Origin: Lachnospiraceae bacterium
GTDB taxonomy: Bacteria; Bacillota_A; Clostridia; Lachnospirales; Lachnospiraceae
Direction of reading: 5' to 3'
DNA: 18,876 bases
NCBI GenBank assembly: GCA_017620055.1
Contig: JAFZRD010000041.1
Coordinates: 1 to 18,876 of the forward strand
Shown: in pieces, positions 7,704 to 15,302 of the stretch
Numbering within the stretch: the stretch's first letter is position 1
Layout: each line of letters starts with the position of its first letter
The notes under the pieces: generated by a model
Databases searched by the model: none
What the model was told of the DNA's origin: nothing
Seen by the model: the letters and a program-made list of their open reading frames with translations, nothing else
Position numbers and translations under genes: made by a program

Positions 7704-8886
7704 TATAAGGAAAAGAATCTACAAGATCATCACGATAGGTTACACGGGGGATGTGCCGAGCAGGCTGTTTGACGCGGTCATTGCGGTATCGATCCTCCTT
7801 AACCTGTTTATCATTTTCTTCGAAACGTTTGAGGCATCGGCGAAGTACATCGGGATCTTAAACGTCATCGAACTTGTGACGATCGTGATATTTACGGTCG
7901 AATACATACTGCGACTTATGACCGCGGACTTTGAGAAGCCCGGAAGAAAAACGTATGCGGCCTCTCTTGTCGCGTTCATCTTTTCGCTCTACGGTCTTAT
8001 CGATCTCATATCGTTCCTGCCGTACTGGCTCTCATTTCTGTTCCCGGCGGCATCCATCCCTGCCGGAGCCGTGGCCTTCAGGATGCTGAGGGTAGTGAGG
8101 ATCCTGCGGCTCTTCAGGGTCAACAGATATTATGATGCTTTCAATGTCATTACCGAAGTATTAAAAGAGAAGAAAAATCAGATCGCATCGGCTCTCTTCA
8201 TTATCCTGATGATGGTGATGGCGGCGTCGATCATTATGTACAGCCTCGAGCATACGGCACAGCCCGAAGCGTTCAAAAACGCGTTCTCTGGCATCTGGTG
8301 GGCGGTATCTACGCTCCTTACCGTCGGATACGGGGACATCTATCCGGTCACACCGGCGGGCAGGTTTGTCGGCATTATACTCGCGTTCTGCGGAGTCGGG
8401 ATTGTTGCGGTCCCTACCGGTATCATAAGCGCCGGATTCGTACAGCAGTACACGAAGATCAAAGACCTTACGGGAACAAGCGACGAGTACCCGGTCGATC
8501 ATCTGTCGGTCGACATCACTGAAGGACACGGATGGATCGGACAGAAGGTTAAAGAACTCATCCTTCCGGAAGGCGTGCTGGTGTTCGCGATAATAAGAGG
8601 ACATGAAAATATCATCCCGAAGAAGGATACCGTGATCGAAGAAGGCGACAGGGTCGTTATCGGCACCGGAGCCGAAGCGGACAAGGACATAGCTGTCGAG
8701 GAGATCATGATCGGAGCCAGGAGCGAGTGGGCGGATTCGACCGTCGCGGATCTTGCGGAAGGACTCGGGGTGATCTGCGTTATGATAAAAAGAGGCGGAG
8801 AAAAGATAATTCCAAAGGGAAGTACGTTGATCAGAAGCGGTGATGCCATAATTGTTCTCGCGGGAGCGGTCGGAGGAAAACGATGA
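7684..8886 (+). CDS. Six-helix voltage-gated-type K+ channel with tandem RCK_C domains
   Basis: The 400-residue protein is a potassium channel of the voltage-gated ion channel superfamily. S1 begins around residue 27. S4 (about 132-149) carries Arg at every third position (133, 136, 139, 142, 145, 148). The pore contains the K+ selectivity filter TVGYGD (213-218), followed by S6 to about residue 255. The cytosolic part has two RCK_C (TrkA_C) type domains, about 272-332 and 337-396, each with an (I)IPK(K/G)-T/S-I-GD pattern. No Rossmann RCK_N domain is present. RCK_C domains are known c-di-AMP or ligand sensors in other K+ transporters, so ligand gating is inferred. The start is uncertain. GTG at 7684 overlaps the ABC gene by 20 bp without a good SD, and TTG at 7696 is an alternative. 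The stop overlaps the kinase start (ATGA). Confidence 0.93.
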   Translation: MLSNLNDIRKRIYKIITIGYTGDVPSRLFDAVIAVSILLNLFIIFFETFEASAKYIGILNVIELVTIVIFTVEYILRLMTADFEKPGRKTYAASLVAFIFSLYGLIDLISFLPYWLSFLFPAASIPAGAVAFRMLRVVRILRLFRVNRYYDAFNVITEVLKEKKNQIASALFIILMMVMAASIIMYSLEHTAQPEAFKNAFSGIWWAVSTLLTVGYGDIYPVTPAGRFVGIILAFCGVGIVAVPTGIISAGFVQQYTKIKDLTGTSDEYPVDHLSVDITEGHGWIGQKVKELILPEGVLVFAIIRGHENIIPKKDTVIEEGDRVVIGTGAEADKDIAVEEIMIGARSEWADSTVADLAEGLGVICVMIKRGGEKIIPKGSTLIRSGDAIIVLAGAVGGKR

Positions 8887-11651
8887 AGAAGAACTGGGCG
8901 GATTACACGGAAAAGATACTGTATGTCCTCATATCGGCAGAGTTTCTTGTTATGTTCCTCTATTCGGTGCATTTTATTGTTTCTCAGAATGCACCTCTGA
9001 TCCCTCATGATACGGTCAGTGTGATCAGCGACTGGACATACACGGACCAGCTCACCGGACCGGAGGCGGTAACGGCCCCGGTCAAGGTCGAAACGGGCGA
9101 CAGGGATACGTTCATATTTGATTCGCGTCTTCCCGACAGTATCCCCGACGGAGCGGTCATTGCTTTTCTTAACAGGGTCGATTTCACCGTTGAGGTCGGA
9201 GGAAGGATCATCAAAGAATGGTCGACCGATGAAGCGCCGATCGCCGGAGGACCCGCCAAGAATTCGTATTTCATCATTCCTGTCGAAGAGACCGATGCCG
9301 GAAGTGACATCAGGATAACCTTTAAGGGCGACGACTACAACGGTAAGATGTTTGATGTCTTTGTCGGAGAGAAGTACGAGACAGTCAGGTATCTGGAACT
9401 CAAGAGCGGGCCCATCCAGTTTGCTCTCTCTTTTGCTCTCCTTGTTTGCTCGTTCGTGATAATCATCGCGGGACTGGTACAGAAGTTCGTGTACAAACAG
9501 GACATGAAGCTCGTGTTCATGGCTGCGGGTATATTTATCGCATCGACATGGATGACAGTGGACTCGTACGTGTTCCAGTTCATATTCAGGACACAGTACA
9601 TAGACGGCCTGATGTCGTATATGTCGACGCTTTGCATTGTGTTCCCGTTCCTGGCGTATCTGAACGCGATCCAGGAAGACCGTTACAAGAGATGGTATGT
9701 CATACTGGCCATCGCGGAACTTGCCAGTCTTGTCATATTTACCTGTCTCCACTTTTCAAGGATACTGAGTTACTCCCGGGCGCTTCTGCCGATCGATGCA
9801 ATTATCGCGGTGATCATCATTATCGGGTTCGCGATCACGATATACGACGTTAAACAGGGTAACGCGGGAAAGTACAAATATGTTGCATACGGGTTCATCG
9901 CTTTCATGATCATGGCGGTCATCGAGATCATTCTGATCAACACGGTCGTCGAGCGTGTCGAGGGCGGTGTAATAATCGTCGGGCTCTATATTCTGTTCAC
10001 GTTTGCGATACTGCAGCAGGTATCGGAGATAAGGCAGGTACAGCTCGAGCGCGACAGGGCCAACGAGGAAGGCGCTGCCAAGACCAAGTTCCTTGCGAGC
10101 ATGTCGCATGAGATCAGAACGCCTATCAACTCGATCATGGGAATGAACGAGATGATCCTCAAAGAGAGCCGCGACCCGGATATATTAAACTATGCCGGTA
10201 TCATCAGCGATTCGGGAACAATACTGCTGTCGCTCATTAACGACGTGCTTGATTTTTCCAAGATCGGAAGCGACATGGAAGAGATAGTCGCAGTCGATTA
10301 CGATCCTGTCAAGATGTTCAGTAATCTTGCCGAGATCTTAAAAGGCCAGGCCGGAAAGAAGGGACTTGAAGCCAAGATAGGAATGCCGCGTAACCTTCCG
10401 AGAAGACTGCACGGTGATGACAAGAGGATCACACAGGTCATCATCAATCTTCTGTCTAACGCGGTCAAATATACCGAGGAAGGAACCGTCACGTTCTCCG
10501 GAGAGTGCTTTGAGAGCGACGGAAAATACATACTTTGTTTCTATGTGAGTGACACCGGTATCGGCATCAGGCAGGAAGATATCTCTTCGGTGTTTGAAGC
10601 GTTCCAGCGTGTCGATCTTACGCGCAACCAGAACATTCAGGGAACCGGACTCGGACTATCCATAGTAAAATCACTCGTAGACAAGATGAACGGCGAGATA
10701 AACGTCGAGAGCGTTTACGGCAAAGGCTCGACGTTCTCCGTCAGGATCCCGCAGGAGGCGGCCGGAGACGGCAAATACAATTCCGGAAACGCCATCGAGG
10801 ATGAGAACCTTGACGATATCGACGATAACTACATCGCTCCCGAGGCACGCATCCTCGAGGTCGATGACAACGCTTCCAACCAGATCGTGGTCAGGGAATT
10901 CCTGAAGGAAACGAAGGCGGTTCTTGATATCGCATCGGACGGAAGAGAGGCGTTCAGACTGTGCAGGCTCAACAAGTATGACGTTATCCTCATGGATCAC
11001 ATGATGCCCGACCCCGACGGTATCGAGACGATGCATATGATCAGGTCCGACGAATCGGGCCTCAACAAAGACACACCGCAGATCATCCTGACCGCTAACG
11101 CGATAATGGGAAGCCGCAGCAGATACGAAGAGGAAGGCTTTGACAACTACTTAAGCAAGCCCGTTGAATCCGTAAGGCTCATCAAGATGGTCAGAAAATA
11201 TCTGCCCGAGAGCAAGGTCATGTACCGCCCGAAGAGGAGATCAGCGGATCACTCGATCCAATCCGTGGAAGCATACATCCCGCCTGCGGCGAAAATCACA
11301 CCGGAAGGTCCCGTTGACTTCGATGCGCTTCTTGCCCGTTTTGACGGTAAGGAAGAGACGGTCAACATGATACTCGAGGAGGTCGTAAAAGAAGGTGACA
11401 GGAAGATACCTCTTCTTAAGGAACTTGTGGAGAGCGAGGATGTGAAGCGTTATGCGGTTGAAGCCCACGGCGTGAAGGGCGTCATGTCAAGCTCGTGCAT
11501 ACCGGCTCTGTCGGCTACAGCCAAGTCGCATGAACTTGCAGCCAAGGAAGGAAACTTTGCATACGTTAAGGACAATATCGATTCCTTCCTCAAAGAATAC
11601 AGTGATGTCATAGAATACATCCGTGAATATCTCAAAGGACGTGGAATATGA
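8883..11651 (+). CDS. 7TM hybrid sensor histidine kinase (HisKA-HATPase-REC-HPt)
   Basis: The 922-residue protein is a membrane phosphorelay kinase. Helix 1 (11-33) is followed by an extracytoplasmic domain rich in beta structure (35-175), then seven helices (about 179-203, 208-234, 243-263, 271-291, 301-323, 332-356, 361-379). This resembles the 7TMR-DISM receptor plan. The HisKA phosphorylation site is His409 in SHEIRTP. The ATPase has the N-box around Asn526, DTGIGI (557-562) and GTGLGLSIVK (587-596). The receiver has acidic pocket Asp661-Asp662 and phospho-acceptor Asp705 in LMDHMMPDPDG. The C-terminal HPt domain has His862 in AHGVKG. The first receiver strand reads ILEVDDN, with an unusual Glu in a normally hydrophobic position. 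SD GGAGG (8872-8876) is well placed. The gene overlaps both neighbours by ATGA. Signal and target are unknown. Confidence 0.94.
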   Translation: MKKNWADYTEKILYVLISAEFLVMFLYSVHFIVSQNAPLIPHDTVSVISDWTYTDQLTGPEAVTAPVKVETGDRDTFIFDSRLPDSIPDGAVIAFLNRVDFTVEVGGRIIKEWSTDEAPIAGGPAKNSYFIIPVEETDAGSDIRITFKGDDYNGKMFDVFVGEKYETVRYLELKSGPIQFALSFALLVCSFVIIIAGLVQKFVYKQDMKLVFMAAGIFIASTWMTVDSYVFQFIFRTQYIDGLMSYMSTLCIVFPFLAYLNAIQEDRYKRWYVILAIAELASLVIFTCLHFSRILSYSRALLPIDAIIAVIIIIGFAITIYDVKQGNAGKYKYVAYGFIAFMIMAVIEIILINTVVERVEGGVIIVGLYILFTFAILQQVSEIRQVQLERDRANEEGAAKTKFLASMSHEIRTPINSIMGMNEMILKESRDPDILNYAGIISDSGTILLSLINDVLDFSKIGSDMEEIVAVDYDPVKMFSNLAEILKGQAGKKGLEAKIGMPRNLPRRLHGDDKRITQVIINLLSNAVKYTEEGTVTFSGECFESDGKYILCFYVSDTGIGIRQEDISSVFEAFQRVDLTRNQNIQGTGLGLSIVKSLVDKMNGEINVESVYGKGSTFSVRIPQEAAGDGKYNSGNAIEDENLDDIDDNYIAPEARILEVDDNASNQIVVREFLKETKAVLDIASDGREAFRLCRLNKYDVILMDHMMPDPDGIETMHMIRSDESGLNKDTPQIILTANAIMGSRSRYEEEGFDNYLSKPVESVRLIKMVRKYLPESKVMYRPKRRSADHSIQSVEAYIPPAAKITPEGPVDFDALLARFDGKEETVNMILEEVVKEGDRKIPLLKELVESEDVKRYAVEAHGVKGVMSSSCIPALSATAKSHELAAKEGNFAYVKDNIDSFLKEYSDVIEYIREYLKGRGI

Positions 11652-12850
11652 AAAAAGTACTCATAGTTGACGGAAACGAAAACGACGAATCCGTTGTCAA
11701 AAAGAATCTGGGAGATGCCTACGATGTTGCGAGCGTGTCGATGTTTGATTTCGACAACATGGCGCTTGCGACGGTGATCACGATCGCGAACACGCTTGAT
11801 TCACTTGATGTGTATTCGGGCGGAAGGTCGCTCCGTATCGCGGTATGCGCAAGGGATATCGCAAGAAATCTCGGCTGGGATGAGAGAGAGTGCCAGAACG
11901 TGTACTTCGTGTCGCTCCTTCATGACATGGGCATGATAACCGTGAGCGAGAACATCAGGAACAAGCCGGCAAGACTGACTCCCGACGAATACGACATCGT
12001 CAGGAAGCATACGGCAAGGGGAGCGGAGATGCTCAGGGATATATACGTTGTCGACAATCTGTCGGACGGCGTGATGTATCATCATGAACGGTGGGACGGA
12101 AAAGGTTATCCCAAAGGACTTGCGGGCGAAGAGATTCCGAAGATCGCAAGAGTCATCGCGGTTGCGGATGCATTTGACGCGATGAGTTCAGACAGGGTAT
12201 ACCGCGCCAAGCTTTCGACGGACAAGATCATCTCGGAATTCCTAAGGTGCAAGGGAACACAGTTCGATCCCGATATTGCCGATGTATTCATATTCATGTT
12301 AAAGGACGGATATACGGTCGATCCAGATATAGAGCAGACAAAAGAAGCAAGCGAACGCGCGTCTGCCGACGGAGGGCTGAGAAAGATATTTACTTCCGGA
12401 GGAGATGTGAAGGACGGAGAACTTGATGCTCTGACGGGGCTCTTTTCAAGATCGTATCTCAACACGAGGGTCAGCAAGAAGATATCGGAGGAGCGTTCCG
12501 GCGCCCTTATGGTCATAGATGTGTGCGATGTGCAGCAACTTGATGAGGCCGAAAGGGATGATATAATAAAGAAGTTCGCCGAAAAGCTCATGTCGCTCTT
12601 CAGGGAGGCTGACGTTGTTTGCAGGATATCTTCCGACAGGTTCGCGGCGTACGTATCCGGCGAATCGGGAAAGGTTGTCATCGAGAAGAAGGCTTCATCG
12701 ATCGTTGAGGCACAGGATAACGTTGTGATCGGTATCTCGATGTGTCAGGAGAACGGCCTGACATTCGAGGAACTCTACGGAGCCGCACTTTCGGCGCTTG
12801 AAGATGCAAAATCGGCGGGTGCGGGTACATACAGATTTAAGGAGGCATAG
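11648..12850 (+). CDS. HD-GYP protein with receiver remnant and degenerate GGDEF domain
   Basis: The 400-residue protein has three parts. Residues 1-36 ([16 protein letters not shown]) look like only the first strand and helix of a receiver domain; the phospho-acceptor and the remaining receiver core are absent. An HD-GYP domain follows at about 42-225, with HDMGM (His92-Asp93), [21 protein letters not shown] and [12 protein letters not shown]. The His of the usual GHS metal-binding motif is Arg60 (GGRS), and the Lys of HDxGK is Met96. A GGDEF-like domain starts at [13 protein letters not shown] (from residue 259), but the active-site motif reads SSDRF (328-332), so cyclase activity is not expected. 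The protein may be a c-di-GMP or GTP-responsive regulator rather than an enzyme (inference). It overlaps the kinase gene (ATGA) and lies 4 bp before ugd. Confidence 0.93.
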   Translation: MKKVLIVDGNENDESVVKKNLGDAYDVASVSMFDFDNMALATVITIANTLDSLDVYSGGRSLRIAVCARDIARNLGWDERECQNVYFVSLLHDMGMITVSENIRNKPARLTPDEYDIVRKHTARGAEMLRDIYVVDNLSDGVMYHHERWDGKGYPKGLAGEEIPKIARVIAVADAFDAMSSDRVYRAKLSTDKIISEFLRCKGTQFDPDIADVFIFMLKDGYTVDPDIEQTKEASERASADGGLRKIFTSGGDVKDGELDALTGLFSRSYLNTRVSKKISEERSGALMVIDVCDVQQLDEAERDDIIKKFAEKLMSLFREADVVCRISSDRFAAYVSGESGKVVIEKKASSIVEAQDNVVIGISMCQENGLTFEELYGAALSALEDAKSAGAGTYRFKEA

Positions 12851-12854
12851 GAAC

Positions 12855-14093
12855 ATGAAGATAGCTGTTGCGGGAACCGGATATGTCGGTATGTCCATAG
12901 CGGTACTTCTGGCGCAGAAGAACAAAGTCGTTGCGCTCGACGTTGTCGAGGACAAGGTCAACAAGATCAACAACAGGATTTCCCCGATCCAGGATGTGGA
13001 GCTCGAGGAATATCTTGCGACGAAAGAGCTTGACCTTCATGCGACATGCGATCCGGCCGAGGCGTATGATGATGCGGATTATGTTGTCATCAGCGTTCCG
13101 ACGAACTACGATCCGAACAAGAACTTCTTCGACACGCATCATATAGAGGAGGTCGTGGAGCTTGTGATGGCGCATAACAAAAATGCGTATATGGTCATCA
13201 AGTCAACGATCCCGGTAGGATATACACAGAAACTCCGCGCAAGGTACAACACCGACAGGATCATGTTCTCGCCCGAGTTCCTTCGTGAGTCGAGAGCGCT
13301 TTACGATAATCTCTATCCGAGCAGGATCATCGTCGGTACGGATAAGGATGATGAGAAACTTGTGGCGGCGGCCAAAGGGTTTGCGGATCTTCTGTGCGAA
13401 GGCGCGATCAAGAAGGATATTGATGTCCTGATCATGGGACTGCCCGAGTCGGAAGCCGTGAAGCTGTTTGCGAACACGTATCTTGCTCTTCGCGTCAGCT
13501 TCTTTAACGAACTTGATACATATGCCGAGTCCAAAGGACTTGACTGCCGATCGATAATCGAAGGTGTATGTCTCGATCCAAGGATCGGAACGCAGTACAA
13601 CAATCCCTCGTTCGGATACGGCGGATACTGCCTTCCCAAAGATACGAAGCAGCTTCTCGCCAACTATGCCGACGTGCCCGAGAACCTTATCGAGGCGATC
13701 GTCGAAAGTAACCGTACGAGAAAGGATTTCATCGCCGACAGAGTTCTTGCGAAGGCCGGATATTACGATTATGTCGACAGCTCACAATACGACAGGGATC
13801 ACGAAACGGATGTCACGGTCGGTGTTTACCGTCTCGCCATGAAGACGAACTCCGACAACTTCCGCCAGAGCTCGATACAGGGTGTCATGAAGAGGATCAA
13901 GGCCAAAGGAGCGAAGGTCATCGTCTACGAGCCGACACTCGAAGACGGAACGACATTCTTCGGAAGCCGTGTCGTAAACGATCTCGCCGAATTCAAGAGG
14001 AGCTCAGACGTTATCATCGCAAACAGGTTTGACGAGAACCTGAAGGATGTCGAGGATAAAGTGTACACGCGCGATATCTTCCGCCGTGATTAG
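12855..14093 (+). CDS. ugd: UDP-glucose 6-dehydrogenase
   Basis: The 412-residue protein oxidises UDP-glucose to UDP-glucuronate with two NAD+, supplying uronic acid for capsule, exopolysaccharide or cell-wall glycans. The NAD-binding motif GTGYVG is at residues 7-12. Family motifs follow in order: [38 protein letters not shown], and the catalytic Cys259 in [14 protein letters not shown]. The length fits the short bacterial Ugd type. A closely related nucleotide-sugar dehydrogenase specificity cannot be excluded. The start at 12855 follows AAGGAGG (12839-12845) with ideal spacing; an upstream in-frame ATG at 12798 lies inside the previous gene and is rejected. It is the last gene of the run, ending 21 bp before a hairpin terminator. 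Confidence 0.95.
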   Translation: MKIAVAGTGYVGMSIAVLLAQKNKVVALDVVEDKVNKINNRISPIQDVELEEYLATKELDLHATCDPAEAYDDADYVVISVPTNYDPNKNFFDTHHIEEVVELVMAHNKNAYMVIKSTIPVGYTQKLRARYNTDRIMFSPEFLRESRALYDNLYPSRIIVGTDKDDEKLVAAAKGFADLLCEGAIKKDIDVLIMGLPESEAVKLFANTYLALRVSFFNELDTYAESKGLDCRSIIEGVCLDPRIGTQYNNPSFGYGGYCLPKDTKQLLANYADVPENLIEAIVESNRTRKDFIADRVLAKAGYYDYVDSSQYDRDHETDVTVGVYRLAMKTNSDNFRQSSIQGVMKRIKAKGAKVIVYEPTLEDGTTFFGSRVVNDLAEFKRSSDVIIANRFDENLKDVEDKVYTRDIFRRD

Positions 14094-14114
14094 AGATTTT
14101 TTAAGCAGCTCGAG

Positions 14115-14151
14115 ATGAGAATCGGGAACCGTCCCCGATTCTCATTTTTTT
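14115..14151 (+). terminator. ugd terminator formed by a REP-like palindrome
   Basis: A 12-bp perfect stem, ATGAGAATCGGG (14115-14126) with CCCGATTCTCAT (14134-14145), has a 7-base loop AACCGTC and is followed by at least six T (14146-14151). It is a strong intrinsic terminator for the long operon. Its 31 bp align without gaps with the repeat unit 2884-2914, with four differences. Confidence 0.92.
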
Positions 14152-14164
14152 GTGCAAAAACATG

Positions 14165-14193
14165 TTGACATAATATTTATGACGGTATAAAAT
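14165..14193 (+). promoter_or_regulatory. Promoter of the TetR-family regulator gene
   Basis: A consensus -35 box TTGACA (14165-14170) is followed after 17 bp by TAAAAT (14188-14193). TATAAA at 14186-14191 is an alternative -10 box with a 15-bp spacer. The expected transcription start is near 14200, directly at the first operator-like dyad. The promoter lies between the ugd terminator and the regulator gene and is the best sigma-A match in the window. Confidence 0.8.
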
Positions 14194-14202
14194 AACCTTG
14201 TT

Positions 14203-14267
14203 ATGTAACAAAGATGTGTAACGCAGATATGTAACAATAATATGTAACAATGATACATAACAGCGTT
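14203..14267 (+). repeat. 13-bp tandem repeat array, candidate TetR operator
   Basis: Copies of ATGTAACAAWRAT start at exact 13-bp steps: 14203, 14216, 14229, 14242 and, degenerate, 14255. The first four share TGTAAC and an RAT or AAT end. The array overlaps a perfect dyad TTGTTA-TG-TAACAA (14198-14211). A second near-copy of this dyad lies in reverse orientation at 14251-14262, 52 bp away. The array lies in the predicted 5' untranslated region of the regulator gene, which suggests autoregulation; binding is inferred. Confidence 0.75.
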
Positions 14268-14300
14268 ACGCATAAACACCGGCACATGTGAAGGTATGAA

Positions 14301-14849
14301 ATGCCCCCAAAGGAGAAGGTTTCGAAGGCAAAGATAGAAGACACGGCCTTTGAGATGACAAGAGAATACGGGTTCTCGTCTGTTACGGCAAGGAAGCTGG
14401 CTGACCGGCTCGGATGTTCGACACAGCCGATATTCAGGTCCTACGAGAACATGGATGAACTTCGCACAGACCTTTTCTATATGAGCATTGATTACTTTCT
14501 TGGACAGATGCTGGCGAAGAAGAACAGGAGTCCCGCTTATATGGGACTGGCACTCTCGTATGTCGAGTTTGCCAGGAGCGAGAAGAATCTGTTCGAACTG
14601 ATAGCTTCCGTCGATGATTTCGGAACGCAGACGATAGGGGAATTCTTAAAGAGCGATGAGGGATCGAAGATACTCGGCCGGATAACAGGGGACCGGAAAG
14701 TATCCGAGGCAAGAAAGCAGGAGCTGTTCACGATGTTCTGGATGTTCGTCCACGGTATGGCAACACTGATAGCCGGCAACCGTGTACAGCTTACCGACAG
14801 GGAAGTAAAGAGTTACATCACAAAAGCATATCAGGGTATATGCAATTAG
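14301..14849 (+). CDS. TetR/AcrR-family transcriptional regulator
   Basis: The 182-residue protein has the N-terminal TetR DNA-binding domain. A helix with KIEDTAFEMTREYGFSSVT leads into the helix-turn-helix ARKLADRLGCSTQPIFRSY (about 30-48), then MDELRTDLFYMS. The remaining residues (about 65-182) are helical and divergent, as expected for the ligand-binding and dimerisation domain; the ligand is not recognisable. GAAGGT (14290-14295) serves as SD for the ATG at 14301. The gene is preceded by a strong promoter and a repeat array that is a plausible self-operator. It is followed after 16 bp by a small membrane protein gene, which is probably co-transcribed and may be the regulated function. 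Confidence 0.92.
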   Translation: MPPKEKVSKAKIEDTAFEMTREYGFSSVTARKLADRLGCSTQPIFRSYENMDELRTDLFYMSIDYFLGQMLAKKNRSPAYMGLALSYVEFARSEKNLFELIASVDDFGTQTIGEFLKSDEGSKILGRITGDRKVSEARKQELFTMFWMFVHGMATLIAGNRVQLTDREVKSYITKAYQGICN

Positions 14850-14865
14850 AAGGGGAGACAAGTAA

Positions 14866-15189
14866 ATGAGCGAGGGGAAGAGGAGAAGGATCAGACGTCG
14901 CAGAAAAGTTGCGAGGGGTTTCAAGAAGACTTTCATCAGCCTTGTATTCGCACCGGCAAGGATACCGAAGATCAAGCAGGATTCGGTCGATCTTCTGATG
15001 AGGCTGTGCGAGATAACGGCACTTGTATTTGTAAGTGCACTTGTGGCTCATATGGCATCGCCGGATTTCATCAAGACGGGATTCGTGGTGTTCGTCGGAG
15101 TACTGTTCGGAGTATTCTTATCACTTATAAAACTTGCCGATTACCAGGAGAAGATAGAGCAGTACAGATATTACGGTTTTCGCATTTAA
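14866..15189 (+). CDS. Small basic two-helix membrane protein of unknown function
   Basis: I do not recognise a family. The 107-residue protein has an extremely basic N-terminus (GKRRRIRRRRK, residues 4-14). Two hydrophobic helices follow at about 43-63 and 70-90, joined by a short AHMASPDF loop, and the tail ADYQEKIEQYRYYGFRI is polar and aromatic. The positive-inside rule predicts a cytoplasmic N-terminus and C-terminus. The SD AGGGGAG (14851-14857) is strong and correctly spaced, and codon use resembles that of its neighbours, so it is very probably a real gene. It follows the TetR gene by 16 bp and is closed by a terminator 6 bp downstream. It could be a transporter accessory or stress protein, but nothing in the sequence decides this. 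Confidence 0.82.
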   Translation: MSEGKRRRIRRRRKVARGFKKTFISLVFAPARIPKIKQDSVDLLMRLCEITALVFVSALVAHMASPDFIKTGFVVFVGVLFGVFLSLIKLADYQEKIEQYRYYGFRI

Positions 15190-15194
15190 TAAAC

Positions 15195-15216
15195 GCCCGG
15201 ATGGGGCCGGGCTTTT
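15195..15216 (+). terminator. Terminator of the TetR/small membrane protein unit
   Basis: The stem GCCCGG (15195-15200) pairs with CCGGGC (15207-15212) around a six-base loop, followed by TTTT (15213-15216). It starts 6 bp after the stop codon. Confidence 0.82.
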
Positions 15217-15244
15217 AAGTACAGAGGGTAGAGATATGTGAGGG

Positions 15245-15283
15245 GACGCAGCAATAAGGGGAAACGCTGCGTCTTCTTATTTT
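15245..15283 (+). terminator. Second hairpin, probable backup terminator
   Basis: The stem GACGCAGC (15245-15252) pairs perfectly with GCTGCGTC (15266-15273) across a 13-base loop and is followed by TTCTTATTTT. It lies between convergent genes. Its T-rich side faces the plus-strand direction, so it acts on plus-strand transcripts, while the minus-strand operon ending at 15303 has no T-tract directly after this stem. Confidence 0.65.
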
Positions 15284-15302
15284 GCGCAAAAAAGATAAAG
15301 GA

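Noticed and set aside
8499..9752. 417-residue open frame on the minus strand
   Set aside because: It lies antisense across the junction of the channel and kinase genes, both of which have clear motifs. The translation is rich in Arg, His and Asp without domain character, as expected for a shadow of a GA-rich coding strand.
12629..12643. Frameshift explaining the SSDRF motif in place of GGDEF
   Set aside because: Flanking residues align with the GGDEF family in the same frame on both sides (READVVCRI before, FAAYVSG after), so the change is by substitution and not by frameshift.
14203..14267. CRISPR array or plasmid origin iterons
   Set aside because: There are no spacers between the 13-bp units and no cas or replication initiator gene nearby; position after a promoter and before a TetR gene favours an operator.
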